DNA from: Ideonella margarita
GTDB lineage: Bacteria; Pseudomonadota; Gammaproteobacteria; Burkholderiales; Burkholderiaceae_C
Reading direction: 5' to 3'
DNA length: 64,000 nt
NCBI RefSeq assembly: GCF_038066635.1
Contig: NZ_JBBUTI010000012.1
Span: 84,488 to 148,487 of the forward strand
Positions within the stretch are counted from its first letter, which is position 1, and every line of letters begins with the position of its first letter. Shown here in pieces: positions 43,991-51,929 of the stretch. The position numbers and the translations under genes are program-made. Below the pieces are notes generated by a model, which did not search any database, was not told the DNA's origin, and saw nothing but the letters and a program-made list of their open reading frames with translations.

Positions 43991-45004
43991 TCACTGCAGC
44001 CGGAATTCTTCCGCAATCAAGGCGTAAGAACGGCGCCGAACCTCGGGGTTGTAGGTCCAGGTGTTGATGACGAGTTCGTCCAGATGGAACGTCTCTGCCA
44101 GACCACGCAGGGCCCGGCCGACAAAGGCGCGATCGCCCACCAGGGCCCGCTCACGCATCGGCGCCACGATGGTGGCCATGGCCTCGGGGTCGAAGCCCTG
44201 CGCGGCGATGTGATCGGGGTTCTGCAGCGGGCCCAGCCGGCCGCGCTGACGGTCAACGCGCCAGCGCTCGCGGCTCAGGGCGTGGTGCATGGCGTCTTCC
44301 GCCTTGTCGGCGGCCAGTGCCCAGACGCAGATCGTGGCTTGCGGTCGGGGGTGGCGTTCGCTGGGCTGGTAGAGCTCGCGGTACAGGCGCAGCGCCTGCT
44401 CGGCCCCTTGCCCGTCCATGAAGAAGTAGGCGAAGGCATAAGGCAGGCCGAGCGCCGCAGCCAGGCGAGCGCCGTAGTCGCTGCTGCCCAGCACCCAGAT
44501 GTCGGGGCTGCGCTCGGGTCGCCCGACCATGTCGACCGGTGGGCGCGGTTGGGCCGTGATGCCCTTGTGCAGCAGCCCGGCTGACCAGCGCTGCAGATCC
44601 TGGATCTGCGCCGGGAATTGCTCAGCAGCCTGGTGGGCGTCCGGGTTGAGCGCCATGGCGGTGCGCATGTCGCTGCCGGGCGCGCGGCCCACGCCCAGGT
44701 CGATGCGGCCCGGCGCCAGCGCGTCCAGCACCCGGAACTGCTCGGCCACCTTCAGCGCCGAGTAGTGCGGCAGCATCACGCCGGCACTGCCGATGCGGAT
44801 GCGCTGCGTGCGCGCGGCCACCGCAGCCATCAGGATCTCGGGGGCGCTGCCGACGATGGTCGGCATGCCGTGGTGCTCGCTGACCCAGAACCGGTGATAG
44901 CCCAGGCGCTCGGCCACCTGGGCCAGATCGAGCGTGTCACGGATGGCCGCATCTTCGCCGCTGCCGCTCAGTGCAATGGATTGATCGAGGACGGAGAGTT
45001 TCAT
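43991..45004 (-). CDS. LLM-class flavin-dependent oxidoreductase
   Basis: A 337-residue luciferase-like monooxygenase of the type annotated MsnO8/YhbW. Conserved parts are LDQSIALSGSGEDAAIRDTL, YHRFWVSEHHGMPTIVGSAPE, GSAGVMLPHYSALKVAEQF and GRIDLGVGRAPGSD, which together form the FMN-binding TIM barrel. The HH of SEHHG is typical of the group. The substrate is unknown. It probably heads a leftward unit with the S4 protein and response regulator. It is divergent from the solute-binding protein with 152 bases between. Confidence 0.92.
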   Translation of the reverse strand: MKLSVLDQSIALSGSGEDAAIRDTLDLAQVAERLGYHRFWVSEHHGMPTIVGSAPEILMAAVAARTQRIRIGSAGVMLPHYSALKVAEQFRVLDALAPGRIDLGVGRAPGSDMRTAMALNPDAHQAAEQFPAQIQDLQRWSAGLLHKGITAQPRPPVDMVGRPERSPDIWVLGSSDYGARLAAALGLPYAFAYFFMDGQGAEQALRLYRELYQPSERHPRPQATICVWALAADKAEDAMHHALSRERWRVDRQRGRLGPLQNPDHIAAQGFDPEAMATIVAPMRERALVGDRAFVGRALRGLAETFHLDELVINTWTYNPEVRRRSYALIAEEFRLQ

Positions 45005-45156
45005 CCGCAGGATGCTACGCCGAGTCGCCAGATCGGTCTGTGCCCGGGCCGTGCGGCGCCCGGGTGCGCTGGCAGGCCATGGCCGGGCAGGGCGCCAGGT
45101 TTAGGGCGCATGGGGGATGTTCCCGTCAGGCAGGCGCGCGCATACTTGGTCCCGGA

Positions 45157-46074
45157 ATGAAGTACTTGCGGTCGCCATTCGCGTTGCTGGTCTTTGTTGG
45201 CGTGGTGCTGCTGCTGGCGGCTGTGCCGACGAAGGCGCAGGTGTCGGCGCCATTGCAATCGGTTGCGTCTGAGCCTTCAGCCAGCGCGCCGGCCGCCCGC
45301 CCCTGGCGCATGGCCCCTGAGCGCGATTACGGCCCCTTCGTCTACATCGACGACCAGGGCAAGCTGGCCGGGCTGTCGGTCGATGTGCTGGCGCTGGTGG
45401 CCCAGCGTGGTGGCGTGCCTTGGCAGGCCTTGCCGGCAGCTCCGCTGGCCCAGCAACTCGCGGCGCTCAAAGCCGGCGCGGCTGATTTCGTCACCTCCGT
45501 GCGCCCCACCCCGGAGCGCGCGGCCTATCTCATCTTCACCAGCGCCTATGTGAACGTGCCTGCCGTGGTGGTGAGCCGTGATGGCGGTCAGGTGCAGTTG
45601 CAGGCGCTGAACGGTCAGACGGTGACGGTGGGGCAAGGCTACGGCGTCGAGGGTTTTGTGCGGAAGGCCTACCCGGGCATCAACTGGCAGGCCGTGACGG
45701 ACGACGTGCTGGCCCTCAAGGCCGTGAGCGAGGGGCGCGCCGCTGCGGCGGTGGTGGATCTGGCCAGCGCCGGCTTCGTGATGCGGCAGCACCATCTGAC
45801 CGGTCTGACGGTGGGCGAGTCGGTCGGTTTTGACTATGCCTTGAGCTTCGGGGTGCGCAAGGACCTGCCTGCGCTGCGCGACGAGCTGGACGCCGGCATT
45901 CGCCAGCTGAGCACCGCGGACCGTGCCAGCCTGCGGGCGCGCTGGTTGTCTGCGCCCGAGCAGCCTCAGGCCATACCGCGCAGCCTGTGGTGGGCGCTGG
46001 GCTTGCTGACCGTGCTGGCCTTGCTGGCGGCGGTCTGGTGGTGGCGCGGCCGTCGAACAGGGGTGCGGTCGTGA
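45157..46074 (+). CDS. Membrane-anchored periplasmic solute-binding (SBP_bac_3-like) sensor protein
   Basis: A 305-residue protein with an N-terminal signal (residues 8-28), a periplasmic amino-acid-binding-protein-like domain (about 50-270) and a C-terminal helix SLWWALGLLTVLALLAAVWW (near 276-296) followed by a basic stop-transfer RGRRTGVRS. The binding domain shows YGPFVYIDDQGKLAGLSVD, GAADFVTSVRPTPERAAYL and TVTVGQGYGVEGFV. A C-terminal anchor is atypical for a transporter protein; it resembles the sensory half of a kinase input. Its stop overlaps the next gene's GTG start (GTGA), so the two are translationally coupled and probably act together. Confidence 0.9.
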   Translation: MKYLRSPFALLVFVGVVLLLAAVPTKAQVSAPLQSVASEPSASAPAARPWRMAPERDYGPFVYIDDQGKLAGLSVDVLALVAQRGGVPWQALPAAPLAQQLAALKAGAADFVTSVRPTPERAAYLIFTSAYVNVPAVVVSRDGGQVQLQALNGQTVTVGQGYGVEGFVRKAYPGINWQAVTDDVLALKAVSEGRAAAAVVDLASAGFVMRQHHLTGLTVGESVGFDYALSFGVRKDLPALRDELDAGIRQLSTADRASLRARWLSAPEQPQAIPRSLWWALGLLTVLALLAAVWWWRGRRTGVRS

Positions 46075-47717
46075 GCGCGTCCTACGGCTGGCGCACCGGC
46101 TGGCACACCCAGGGGCCTTCCGACCCGGCGGGTTCCTGGTGGGCGCTGGGCCTCGGATTCCTGGTGCTGGCCTGGGTATCGATTCTGCTGTCCAGGCAGC
46201 CGGGCAGTGTGGCCAGCCTGTGGTTGGCCAACGGGTGGGCCATCGCGTGGCTCTCGACTCGCCTGCAGGGCGGGCAGGGCGGGCAGGGCCGCGGTGTGCA
46301 GGTGGCCCTGGCGCTGGCCGCGGTGGCGCTGGCGAACTTGCTGGCCAACCTGGCCTCGGGCGATGCGTTCCTCGACACGCTGGTGTTCTTGCCCGCCAAT
46401 GTGCTGGCAGTGGCCGTGGCCGCCTGGTCGCTGTCTGGCGGGCGGGCCTGGCGCATGTTGCAGCAGGGGCCGCGAGCCTTCATGTCTGGCCTGTGGCGCG
46501 GTGCCTTGTTGCCGGCTGTTGTGGGCACGCTGTTGGGAACGATGGCGTTCTGCAGCACCAGCACCAGTGCCCTGTCGTGGCAAGACGTGGCGCTGACCTG
46601 GTTCGAGGGCGACCTGATCGGCAACGTCGTGACCTTGCCGCTGGCCCTCTGTGTGCTGACCATCCCGCGGGCTGAGTTGCTGCGGGTGTGGGTGCGTCCT
46701 GGCACGCTGGCACTGCTGCTGTTGTGCACGGCCGCCACGCTGGTGGCCGGCGCCTGGTTGCCGATGCCGTTCGCCTACATGGCCGTGCCCTTGCTGGCCG
46801 CCGCCAGCCTGTCGCCATTCCCGGTGCTGGCGCTGGCCACGTTCGTCACGGCCCTCACGGTGGGGCTGGCCACGGCGCTGGGCTGGTTCGTGCCACCGCC
46901 CATCTCGGCGTCCTGGGAATCCCTGTTCATCAACCTGCCGCTAGTATTGACCTTGCTGCCGGTGCTGATGCTCGGCATCAGCATCGAGGACCAGCGGCGC
47001 CAGCGGGCCGAGCTGCAGAGCTCGCTGCAGCAGCTCAGTCGCGCTCATGAGGGACTTCAGGCTTTTGCGCGGATGGCCGCTCATGACCTGCGCGAGCCCG
47101 TGAACACCATCGCCAGCTTCAGCCAGCTTTTGCAGCAGGACGAGGCCGGCCGCCTGGCGCCGCGCTCGGCACAGTTCCTGTCGCATGTGCAGGATGCCGC
47201 GGTGCGCATGCGGCGCCTGCTTGATTCCCTGCTGGACCATGCGCGGCTCGACCGCGACGCCACCGAGCCTGTCACGCTCGTGCCGCTGGACGACGTGTTG
47301 AACCAGGCGCTGGATTCACTGGCGGCCAGGGTGCGGGAGACCGGCCTGCAGGTGCAGCGACAAGCCCTGCCGCAGGTGCTGGGCAGGCGGTCCTTGCTGG
47401 TGCTGCTGTTCCAGAACCTGCTGAGCCGGGCCATGAAGGCTGGCCTGGCCGGCGAGCCACCGAGGGTGGCGGTGCAGGTGCTGCTGACGCCCGGCCGCCT
47501 GATCATCAGCGTGCGCGATCACGGCCTGGCATTGCCGCCCGATGTGCTGGCCGAAGGCGAGCTGGATGCCAGCCTGGCGCTGTGCCGCCATGCGGTCGAG
47601 GTGCACGGTGGATCGATGTGGCTGGATGCCGATGTGGCTGAGGGGTCGCGGGTGTGCATCGCCTTGCCCCAGAACCAGGACTTTGCCGCTGAGGCAACGA
47701 TGGAGAGCCACCCATGA
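46071..47717 (+). CDS. MASE1-domain sensor histidine kinase with eroded ATPase domain
   Basis: A 548-residue membrane kinase starting at GTG 46071, which overlaps the stop upstream. Residues 20-300 form a MASE1 multi-helix sensor (SVASLWLANGWAIAWL near 45). A coiled coil leads to a phytochrome-type HisKA with H338 in ARMAAHDLREPVNTIASF. The ATPase domain has VLLFQNLLSRAMKAG where the N-box NLLxNAxKY is expected, RDHGLALPP at G1 and LALCRHAVEVHGG without the G2 GLGL. The catalytic domain may be weak or inactive, so it could act mainly as phosphatase or scaffold. The downstream receiver gene overlaps by ATGA. Confidence 0.9.
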   Translation: MSASYGWRTGWHTQGPSDPAGSWWALGLGFLVLAWVSILLSRQPGSVASLWLANGWAIAWLSTRLQGGQGGQGRGVQVALALAAVALANLLANLASGDAFLDTLVFLPANVLAVAVAAWSLSGGRAWRMLQQGPRAFMSGLWRGALLPAVVGTLLGTMAFCSTSTSALSWQDVALTWFEGDLIGNVVTLPLALCVLTIPRAELLRVWVRPGTLALLLLCTAATLVAGAWLPMPFAYMAVPLLAAASLSPFPVLALATFVTALTVGLATALGWFVPPPISASWESLFINLPLVLTLLPVLMLGISIEDQRRQRAELQSSLQQLSRAHEGLQAFARMAAHDLREPVNTIASFSQLLQQDEAGRLAPRSAQFLSHVQDAAVRMRRLLDSLLDHARLDRDATEPVTLVPLDDVLNQALDSLAARVRETGLQVQRQALPQVLGRRSLLVLLFQNLLSRAMKAGLAGEPPRVAVQVLLTPGRLIISVRDHGLALPPDVLAEGELDASLALCRHAVEVHGGSMWLDADVAEGSRVCIALPQNQDFAAEATMESHP

Positions 47718-48130
47718 GCCTGCCGATGCCCTGGCCCCGGGTGATGGTGATTGACGACAGCGAGACCGACTTGCTGCTGGCCGAGATCTGGCTGCAGCGC
47801 TCGGGCGTGGCCGCAGAGGTGGTCACCTGTCCGCGGGCCGATCTGGCACTGACAGCCCTGTGCCAGTGCGCCGAGAGCGGCGGCGAGTTGCCCACCTTGT
47901 TGCTGCTGGACATCAACATGCCCGGCATGGGCGGTTTCGCGTTTCTGGACGCCAAGTCGGCGCTGCCCGATGCAGCGCTGCGCACCTTGCCCGTGGTGAT
48001 GCTGTCGTCGTCCCCCGACGAGGAAGAGCACCAGCGGGCACTGAGCCATCCGGCGGTGCTGGACTTCGTCGTCAAGCCCGCCAGCCCGGCCGTGTTCCAG
48101 GCCCTGGCTCAACGCCTGAGCCAGGCTTGA
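47714..48130 (+). CDS. Stand-alone receiver-domain response regulator (Rcp1-like)
   Basis: A 138-residue single-domain receiver with no output domain. Acidic DD (14-15), phosphoacceptor D66 in LLLLDINMPGMGG, Thr/Ser position in VVMLSSSPDEEEH and Lys in DFVVKPASPA are intact. Its form resembles the Rcp1 type that partners phytochrome-like kinases. ATGA overlap with the MASE1 kinase makes this its obvious partner. Output is through protein interaction, with no target visible here. A 98-base gap then separates it from the leader ORF of the RsgA-type gene. Confidence 0.93.
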   Translation: MSLPMPWPRVMVIDDSETDLLLAEIWLQRSGVAAEVVTCPRADLALTALCQCAESGGELPTLLLLDINMPGMGGFAFLDAKSALPDAALRTLPVVMLSSSPDEEEHQRALSHPAVLDFVVKPASPAVFQALAQRLSQA

Positions 48131-48190
48131 CACCACACGGAATTCAGTCAGACACTGCCACTTGCGTGGTTTGGCCTCAAGCCGCGCCCC

Positions 48191-48207
48191 GGGCAAGCCA
48201 CTTGCCC
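48191..48207 (+). promoter_or_regulatory. 7-bp hairpin upstream of the leader ORF
   Basis: GGGCAAG (48191-48197) pairs perfectly with CTTGCCC (48201-48207) over a three-base loop, ending eight bases before the AAAGGAG ribosome site of the short ORF. It has no U-run, so it is more likely a 5' stabilising element or part of the leader's control than a terminator of the upstream receiver gene. Confidence 0.4.
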
Positions 48208-48228
48208 TGATTCGGAAAGGAGCTCGCC

Positions 48229-48279
48229 ATGATTCAAGCCCTGAACCCCACCCTCTGGCTGGCCGCTTCGCGCGCCTGA
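48229..48279 (+). CDS. 16-codon leader peptide upstream of the RsgA-type GTPase
   Basis: ATG to TGA encodes MIQALNPTLWLAASRA, preceded by AAAGGAG five to ten bases upstream, the strongest ribosome site in this interval and much better than that of the GTPase itself. It resembles regulatory leader peptides: tiny, strongly initiated, hydrophobic, and followed immediately by stable hairpins. I do not recognise the peptide. The interval between the receiver and the GTPase (323 bases) otherwise holds no gene. Confidence 0.5.
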   Translation: MIQALNPTLWLAASRA

Positions 48280-48288
48280 CACCGGCTC

Positions 48289-48389
48289 GCCGTACTGGCG
48301 CCGTACCGTGAACCGGTACGGGTGCGCAGCACGGCCTCTTTTGCCGGCGCCACTTCGCGCGCCGCGTCTCCAGCCCTTCTTGCGCCGGC
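48289..48389 (+). promoter_or_regulatory. Candidate attenuator: mutually exclusive hairpins before rsgA
   Basis: First stem: CCGTACCG (48301-48308) with CGGTACGG (48314-48321), loop TGAAC, extended by GCCGT (48289-48293) with ACGGC (48331-48335) and followed by CTCTTTT. Second stem: GCCGGCGC (48343-48350) with GCGCCGGC (48382-48389). TGGCGCC (48296-48302), part of the first structure, can instead pair with GGCGCCA (48346-48352) of the second, so the two are alternatives. The leader ORF ends ten bases before the first stem, near enough for a ribosome to affect folding. Confidence 0.5.
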
Positions 48390-48453
48390 CAGACATGGCC
48401 GATCGGGTGTGTCCGTGTCTCCACGGCTGCACCGGCTGACAGACGAATTCCGA

Positions 48454-49635
48454 ATGAACACTTTTGATACCTTGTCCGCGCTGCGGACGATTGGCCTGAC
48501 GCCGCGCGTGGTGCAGGCTTGCCTGGCCCTGGCACCACAAGCCGATGAACAACTGCTGCGCGTCGTGGCCGTGTCGCGCCACCAGCTGCTGCTGCATGAC
48601 GGCGTGCAGCAGCGCGCCGCCTGGGCCTGGCCCAGCCTGATGGCCAGCCTGCAGGCCGCCCGCGACCAACTGGTGGTGGGCGACTGGGTGCTGGCGCTGC
48701 CACCCGCCGTTGGTGATGTTTCAGTTGATCGTACTGGGGCTGGTGCTGAGCAGCCCGCCTGGCAGGTGACGCGCCGACTGCCGCCCCTGAACGCCATGAC
48801 GCGGCGCGTGCCAGCGGGCCATCGCCAGCGCCTGGTCAGCCATGTGGACGTGGCGCTGCTGGTGCTGGCGGCCGATCGCCCCATGTCGCTGCGCTGGGCT
48901 GATCGCTGGCTGGCGCTGGCCCGTCTGGCACATGCCAGCCCGGTGGTGGTGCTCACCAAGGCCGACCTGCTGGCGCGCAGTCCGATGGCGCTTTCGCCAG
49001 TGGCGGCGCTTGAGCGTCACTGGTCGGTGAGTGCCCCTGGTAGCGTCACCCCAGGCTCCAGCGATGGCAACTGCCCGGTGCCCATCCGCCTGCTCGATGG
49101 CCGTGGGCCGGAGGTGCTGGAGCAGCTGTCACCGTGGCTCAAGCCCGGGCTGACGCTGGCTCTGGTCGGGCCAAGCGGTGCTGGCAAATCAACCCTCGCC
49201 AATACCCTGACCGCCCTCGGCGGCGACCCCGCCCAACTGCCGGTGGGCGAGGTGCGGGCCAGTGACGGTGAAGGCCGGCACACCAGCACCGGTCGTGCCT
49301 TGTTCCGCTGCGCCGGCGGGGCTTGCCTGATCGACACTCCGGGCTTGCGCAGCCTGCAGCTGGATGCAGCCGCGGCTGACCTGGAGCAGGCCTTTGACGA
49401 TGTGCAAACCCTGGCCAGCGCCTGCCAGTTCCGCAATTGCCGCCACGGCAGCGAGCCTGGTTGCGCGGTGCGCGAATCGCTCGCGCCCAGCCGCCTGGGC
49501 AGCTGGCACAAGCTGCACCGCGAAGCGCAGCGTCAGGAGATGGACTGGCTGGGGCGGCGTGCCTTGCTGGCCGAGTGGAAGCTGCGCAGCAAGAGCGCTC
49601 GGCGGCGGCAGCGGGCGGAAGCCTCGGCGGATTGA
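48454..49635 (+). CDS. rsgA: Ribosome small subunit-dependent GTPase A (RsgA/YjeQ family)
   Basis: A 393-residue circularly permuted GTPase that checks late 30S ribosome assembly. The N-terminal OB domain (about 1-105) is followed by the GTPase motifs in permuted order: G4 VVLTKADLLAR, G1 GPSGAGKSTLAN near 239, G2/G3 GRHTSTG and DTPGLRSLQL. The zinc-binding C-terminal domain has CQFRNCRHGSEPGC. The C-terminus is Arg/Lys rich. RsgA-like paralogues with longer N-termini exist beside the canonical gene, so this may be the second copy. The ATG at 48454 has only a weak ribosome site. The gene lies behind a leader ORF and alternative hairpins. Confidence 0.92.
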   Translation: MNTFDTLSALRTIGLTPRVVQACLALAPQADEQLLRVVAVSRHQLLLHDGVQQRAAWAWPSLMASLQAARDQLVVGDWVLALPPAVGDVSVDRTGAGAEQPAWQVTRRLPPLNAMTRRVPAGHRQRLVSHVDVALLVLAADRPMSLRWADRWLALARLAHASPVVVLTKADLLARSPMALSPVAALERHWSVSAPGSVTPGSSDGNCPVPIRLLDGRGPEVLEQLSPWLKPGLTLALVGPSGAGKSTLANTLTALGGDPAQLPVGEVRASDGEGRHTSTGRALFRCAGGACLIDTPGLRSLQLDAAAADLEQAFDDVQTLASACQFRNCRHGSEPGCAVRESLAPSRLGSWHKLHREAQRQEMDWLGRRALLAEWKLRSKSARRRQRAEASAD

Positions 49636-49647
49636 TCGGGGGCCGGA

Positions 49648-50868
49648 TCAGGGCTGTTCAGGCGGGGCCAGCTGCTCCAGGCGGGCCTTGGCCTGCGCCA
49701 CGTCCTTGTCGTACTCCGTCAGGTGCCGGCTGCGCTCTTCGCTCTGCCATTCCGCGTCTGAAAACGCGGTGAGCGGGTAGCTCCTGGTTTGCAGCACCCG
49801 GCCCACGCGGCGCGGCAACATCGAGCGGTCGGGGAAGGTGTCGGCGCGCAGCAGGAAGGCGTCGACGTCGCGCAGCGTCAGCGGAAAGCTGGGCTGCAGG
49901 TCTCGCACCAGTTTGCCGAACAGCGGCAGGCTGACCGTCTGGTTGCCGCTGCCGAGTTCGTCGTTGAAGCTGACCAGTGCCACCGGCTTGCCGTTGGCGT
50001 CGTCCACGCGGCCAGTCACCACGTAGCGGCCGGCAGTGCGCACCTCCAGCGGCAGTTGCAGTTGCAGGCTGCCATTGGCCATGGCCTCACGCGGGCGGCC
50101 GGTCCATTTGGCGGGCGCGTCCGGGCTGCTGATCATGTCGAAGTAGACGAAGCCCGGTTGCTCGCCCGATTGCAGCGCCACCGACAGCCGCAGTACGCCA
50201 GCCAGCTCGGCAAAGCCCTGGTTGGCCGGCTGCACGGTGGTGGTCCAGATGCCGTCGCCGGCGGCTTCGTCGCCGCCAGTGCCGTCGTCGTGGAAGGCCA
50301 CATTCACCTCCGGCATCGTGCTGCCGTTCTGGCCCGTGGCGCCTTGGTGCAGCACCGCGCGTTGCACCACCAGGGGCAGCACCTGCCCATTGACGTCGAC
50401 GGCACTCACGGCCAGCTTGGCGCTTTCGCCAGCGGCCAGATGCACCTTGTCTTGCCAGGTGCGCAGGCGAATGTTGTTGTTGCCTTCCTTGCCTGCCAGC
50501 CGCAGCGGCGCTTCTTCCGTGATCGGCCGGTTCGGGTAGATCTGGTCCGGGTGCTCACGCAGCGGACGTGAATCGTGCGGGTAGCGCGTGGCGTCGCGGT
50601 AGGCGTCGCGCACCTGGGTGGCCCGCTGCAGACGGGCTTGCCACAGGGCGCGCTCGGCGGCGCGGGCGGCAGGGTCAGCCGGCACGCGCGGGCCGGCGCC
50701 CGATGACTTCATGAAACCGCCCACCGCGCTGTCAGGCAACAGCGCGGGGGCGGAAGCGGCTGCGGCAGGCGCTTCCGCGGTGTCGGCCGACGCATCGGCG
50801 CTCAGCCACCAGCGGCCCACCAGGGCCACGGCTGCCACCACCAGCAGGCCTGCGCGCAGGGGCTTCAC
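49648..50868 (-). CDS. Choice-of-anchor X domain secreted protein
   Basis: A 406-residue exported protein with a GTG start that overlaps the upstream stop (GTGA). Residues 5-23 are a signal or anchor; an Ala-rich linker, then a helical polar region to about 95, are followed by a beta-sandwich region with VNVAFHDDGTGGDEAAGDGIWTT-like sequence (FHDDGTGGDEAAGDG near 193), which is the hallmark of choice-of-anchor X domains. LVSFNDELGSGNQTVSLPLF and RDVDAFLLR follow. Function is not known; the context, directly after a secreted hydrolase-like protein, suggests a partner or surface adaptor. Confidence 0.75.
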   Translation of the reverse strand: MKPLRAGLLVVAAVALVGRWWLSADASADTAEAPAAAASAPALLPDSAVGGFMKSSGAGPRVPADPAARAAERALWQARLQRATQVRDAYRDATRYPHDSRPLREHPDQIYPNRPITEEAPLRLAGKEGNNNIRLRTWQDKVHLAAGESAKLAVSAVDVNGQVLPLVVQRAVLHQGATGQNGSTMPEVNVAFHDDGTGGDEAAGDGIWTTTVQPANQGFAELAGVLRLSVALQSGEQPGFVYFDMISSPDAPAKWTGRPREAMANGSLQLQLPLEVRTAGRYVVTGRVDDANGKPVALVSFNDELGSGNQTVSLPLFGKLVRDLQPSFPLTLRDVDAFLLRADTFPDRSMLPRRVGRVLQTRSYPLTAFSDAEWQSEERSRHLTEYDKDVAQAKARLEQLAPPEQP

Positions 50869-51752
50869 TTGGCGTTCAGCTCCATGTCCTTGCGCACGAG
50901 CGACACAACACCCGCCCAGTTGTTGTTGGTGTAGTGGTTGTAGGCCTCGTTGTCGTCACGGAAGGCGACCGAGTGGTTGCTCCACTTCGTGCTGCCACCT
51001 TCGTTGGCGGCCGTGCCCAGCTTGAGGTCGTTGCACAGCCAGTCAGACGGGTTGCACAGCGCCGAGCCACCCGTGCCGGCCACGCCGCCGCTGGAGTGAT
51101 AGGCCACAGCTTCGTCGTCCTGCCCCGGCAGGATGAAGGAGTAGGCCGTGCCGCTGGCGCCGGCGTACATGTAGAACCACTTGCCGCGGGTGTTGTTGTG
51201 GTCGTACATGGCGCGGGCCGTGGTGGTCTTCAGGTCAGACACCAGCGGCTCACTCAGCGCCCAGCTGCCGGCGTTCGACAGCTCCGAGCCGCCGCCGGCA
51301 CCTGCCGCAATGTCCACCCACTTGATGTTCCAGCCGGTCTGCGTGGTGCCGTCGCTGTTGCTGCAGCTGCCGCCACTGTTGGGCGTCGGGGTCTTCTTGT
51401 AGCGCGTGCTGCCGCCATACATGGCCAGCGTGTAGCCGATCATCAGGTCGCCGGCCGAATGCGCGGCCACGTAGCACCAGTTGGTGCCGGTGCAGTAGCA
51501 GTCGAGGGCGTCGCGCACCAGGTAGTTCTGGTCGGAGATGTGGTTGTAGCCGTCCCAGTTCACCGACTTCTTGTTCACGCCGCCGTTGGCCGAAGAGGGG
51601 CCCCAGTAGGTGAAGTCGGCATGGTTGCCGAGTTGCCCGCCGCCGGTACGGCCGTTGATCCAGAGTGAGAAGTTCGTGGCTTGTGCCACCGCCGCTGCCA
51701 GGCCGGCCGCGGCCAGCAGTGTCAGTACCAGATGCTTGACTCGCAATTGCAT
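50865..51752 (-). CDS. Secreted lipase-like alpha/beta hydrolase candidate
   Basis: A 295-residue exported protein with a signal peptide of about 25 residues (cleavage near AQA). NFSLWINGRTGGG lies at the N-terminus of the mature chain, and WCYVAAHSAGDLMIGY (S99) looks like a nucleophile elbow with AHSAG in place of GHSxG. LPGQDDEAVAYHSSGG (near 208-222) resembles the DGxV acid loop of lipases, and the His could be H260 or H273. Seven cysteines suggest disulfides. I know no named family. It is cotranscribed with the choice-of-anchor X protein. Confidence 0.6.
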   Translation of the reverse strand: MQLRVKHLVLTLLAAAGLAAAVAQATNFSLWINGRTGGGQLGNHADFTYWGPSSANGGVNKKSVNWDGYNHISDQNYLVRDALDCYCTGTNWCYVAAHSAGDLMIGYTLAMYGGSTRYKKTPTPNSGGSCSNSDGTTQTGWNIKWVDIAAGAGGGSELSNAGSWALSEPLVSDLKTTTARAMYDHNNTRGKWFYMYAGASGTAYSFILPGQDDEAVAYHSSGGVAGTGGSALCNPSDWLCNDLKLGTAANEGGSTKWSNHSVAFRDDNEAYNHYTNNNWAGVVSLVRKDMELNAK

Positions 51753-51929
51753 GTTTGTCGTCTCCAGGTGGGTGTAGGTCGGGGTGGGTCGACGCGCACG
51801 TTAGTTTGGAGTTGTGACAAATCGCACAGGAGAAACCCCCACAAACCTCCACAAACGCCCTCAAAGCGCGTCGGTGGTTACACGGGGGTTACGGTGGCGG
51901 GCAGGCGCCATGGCGCCGGTCAATGCCGC

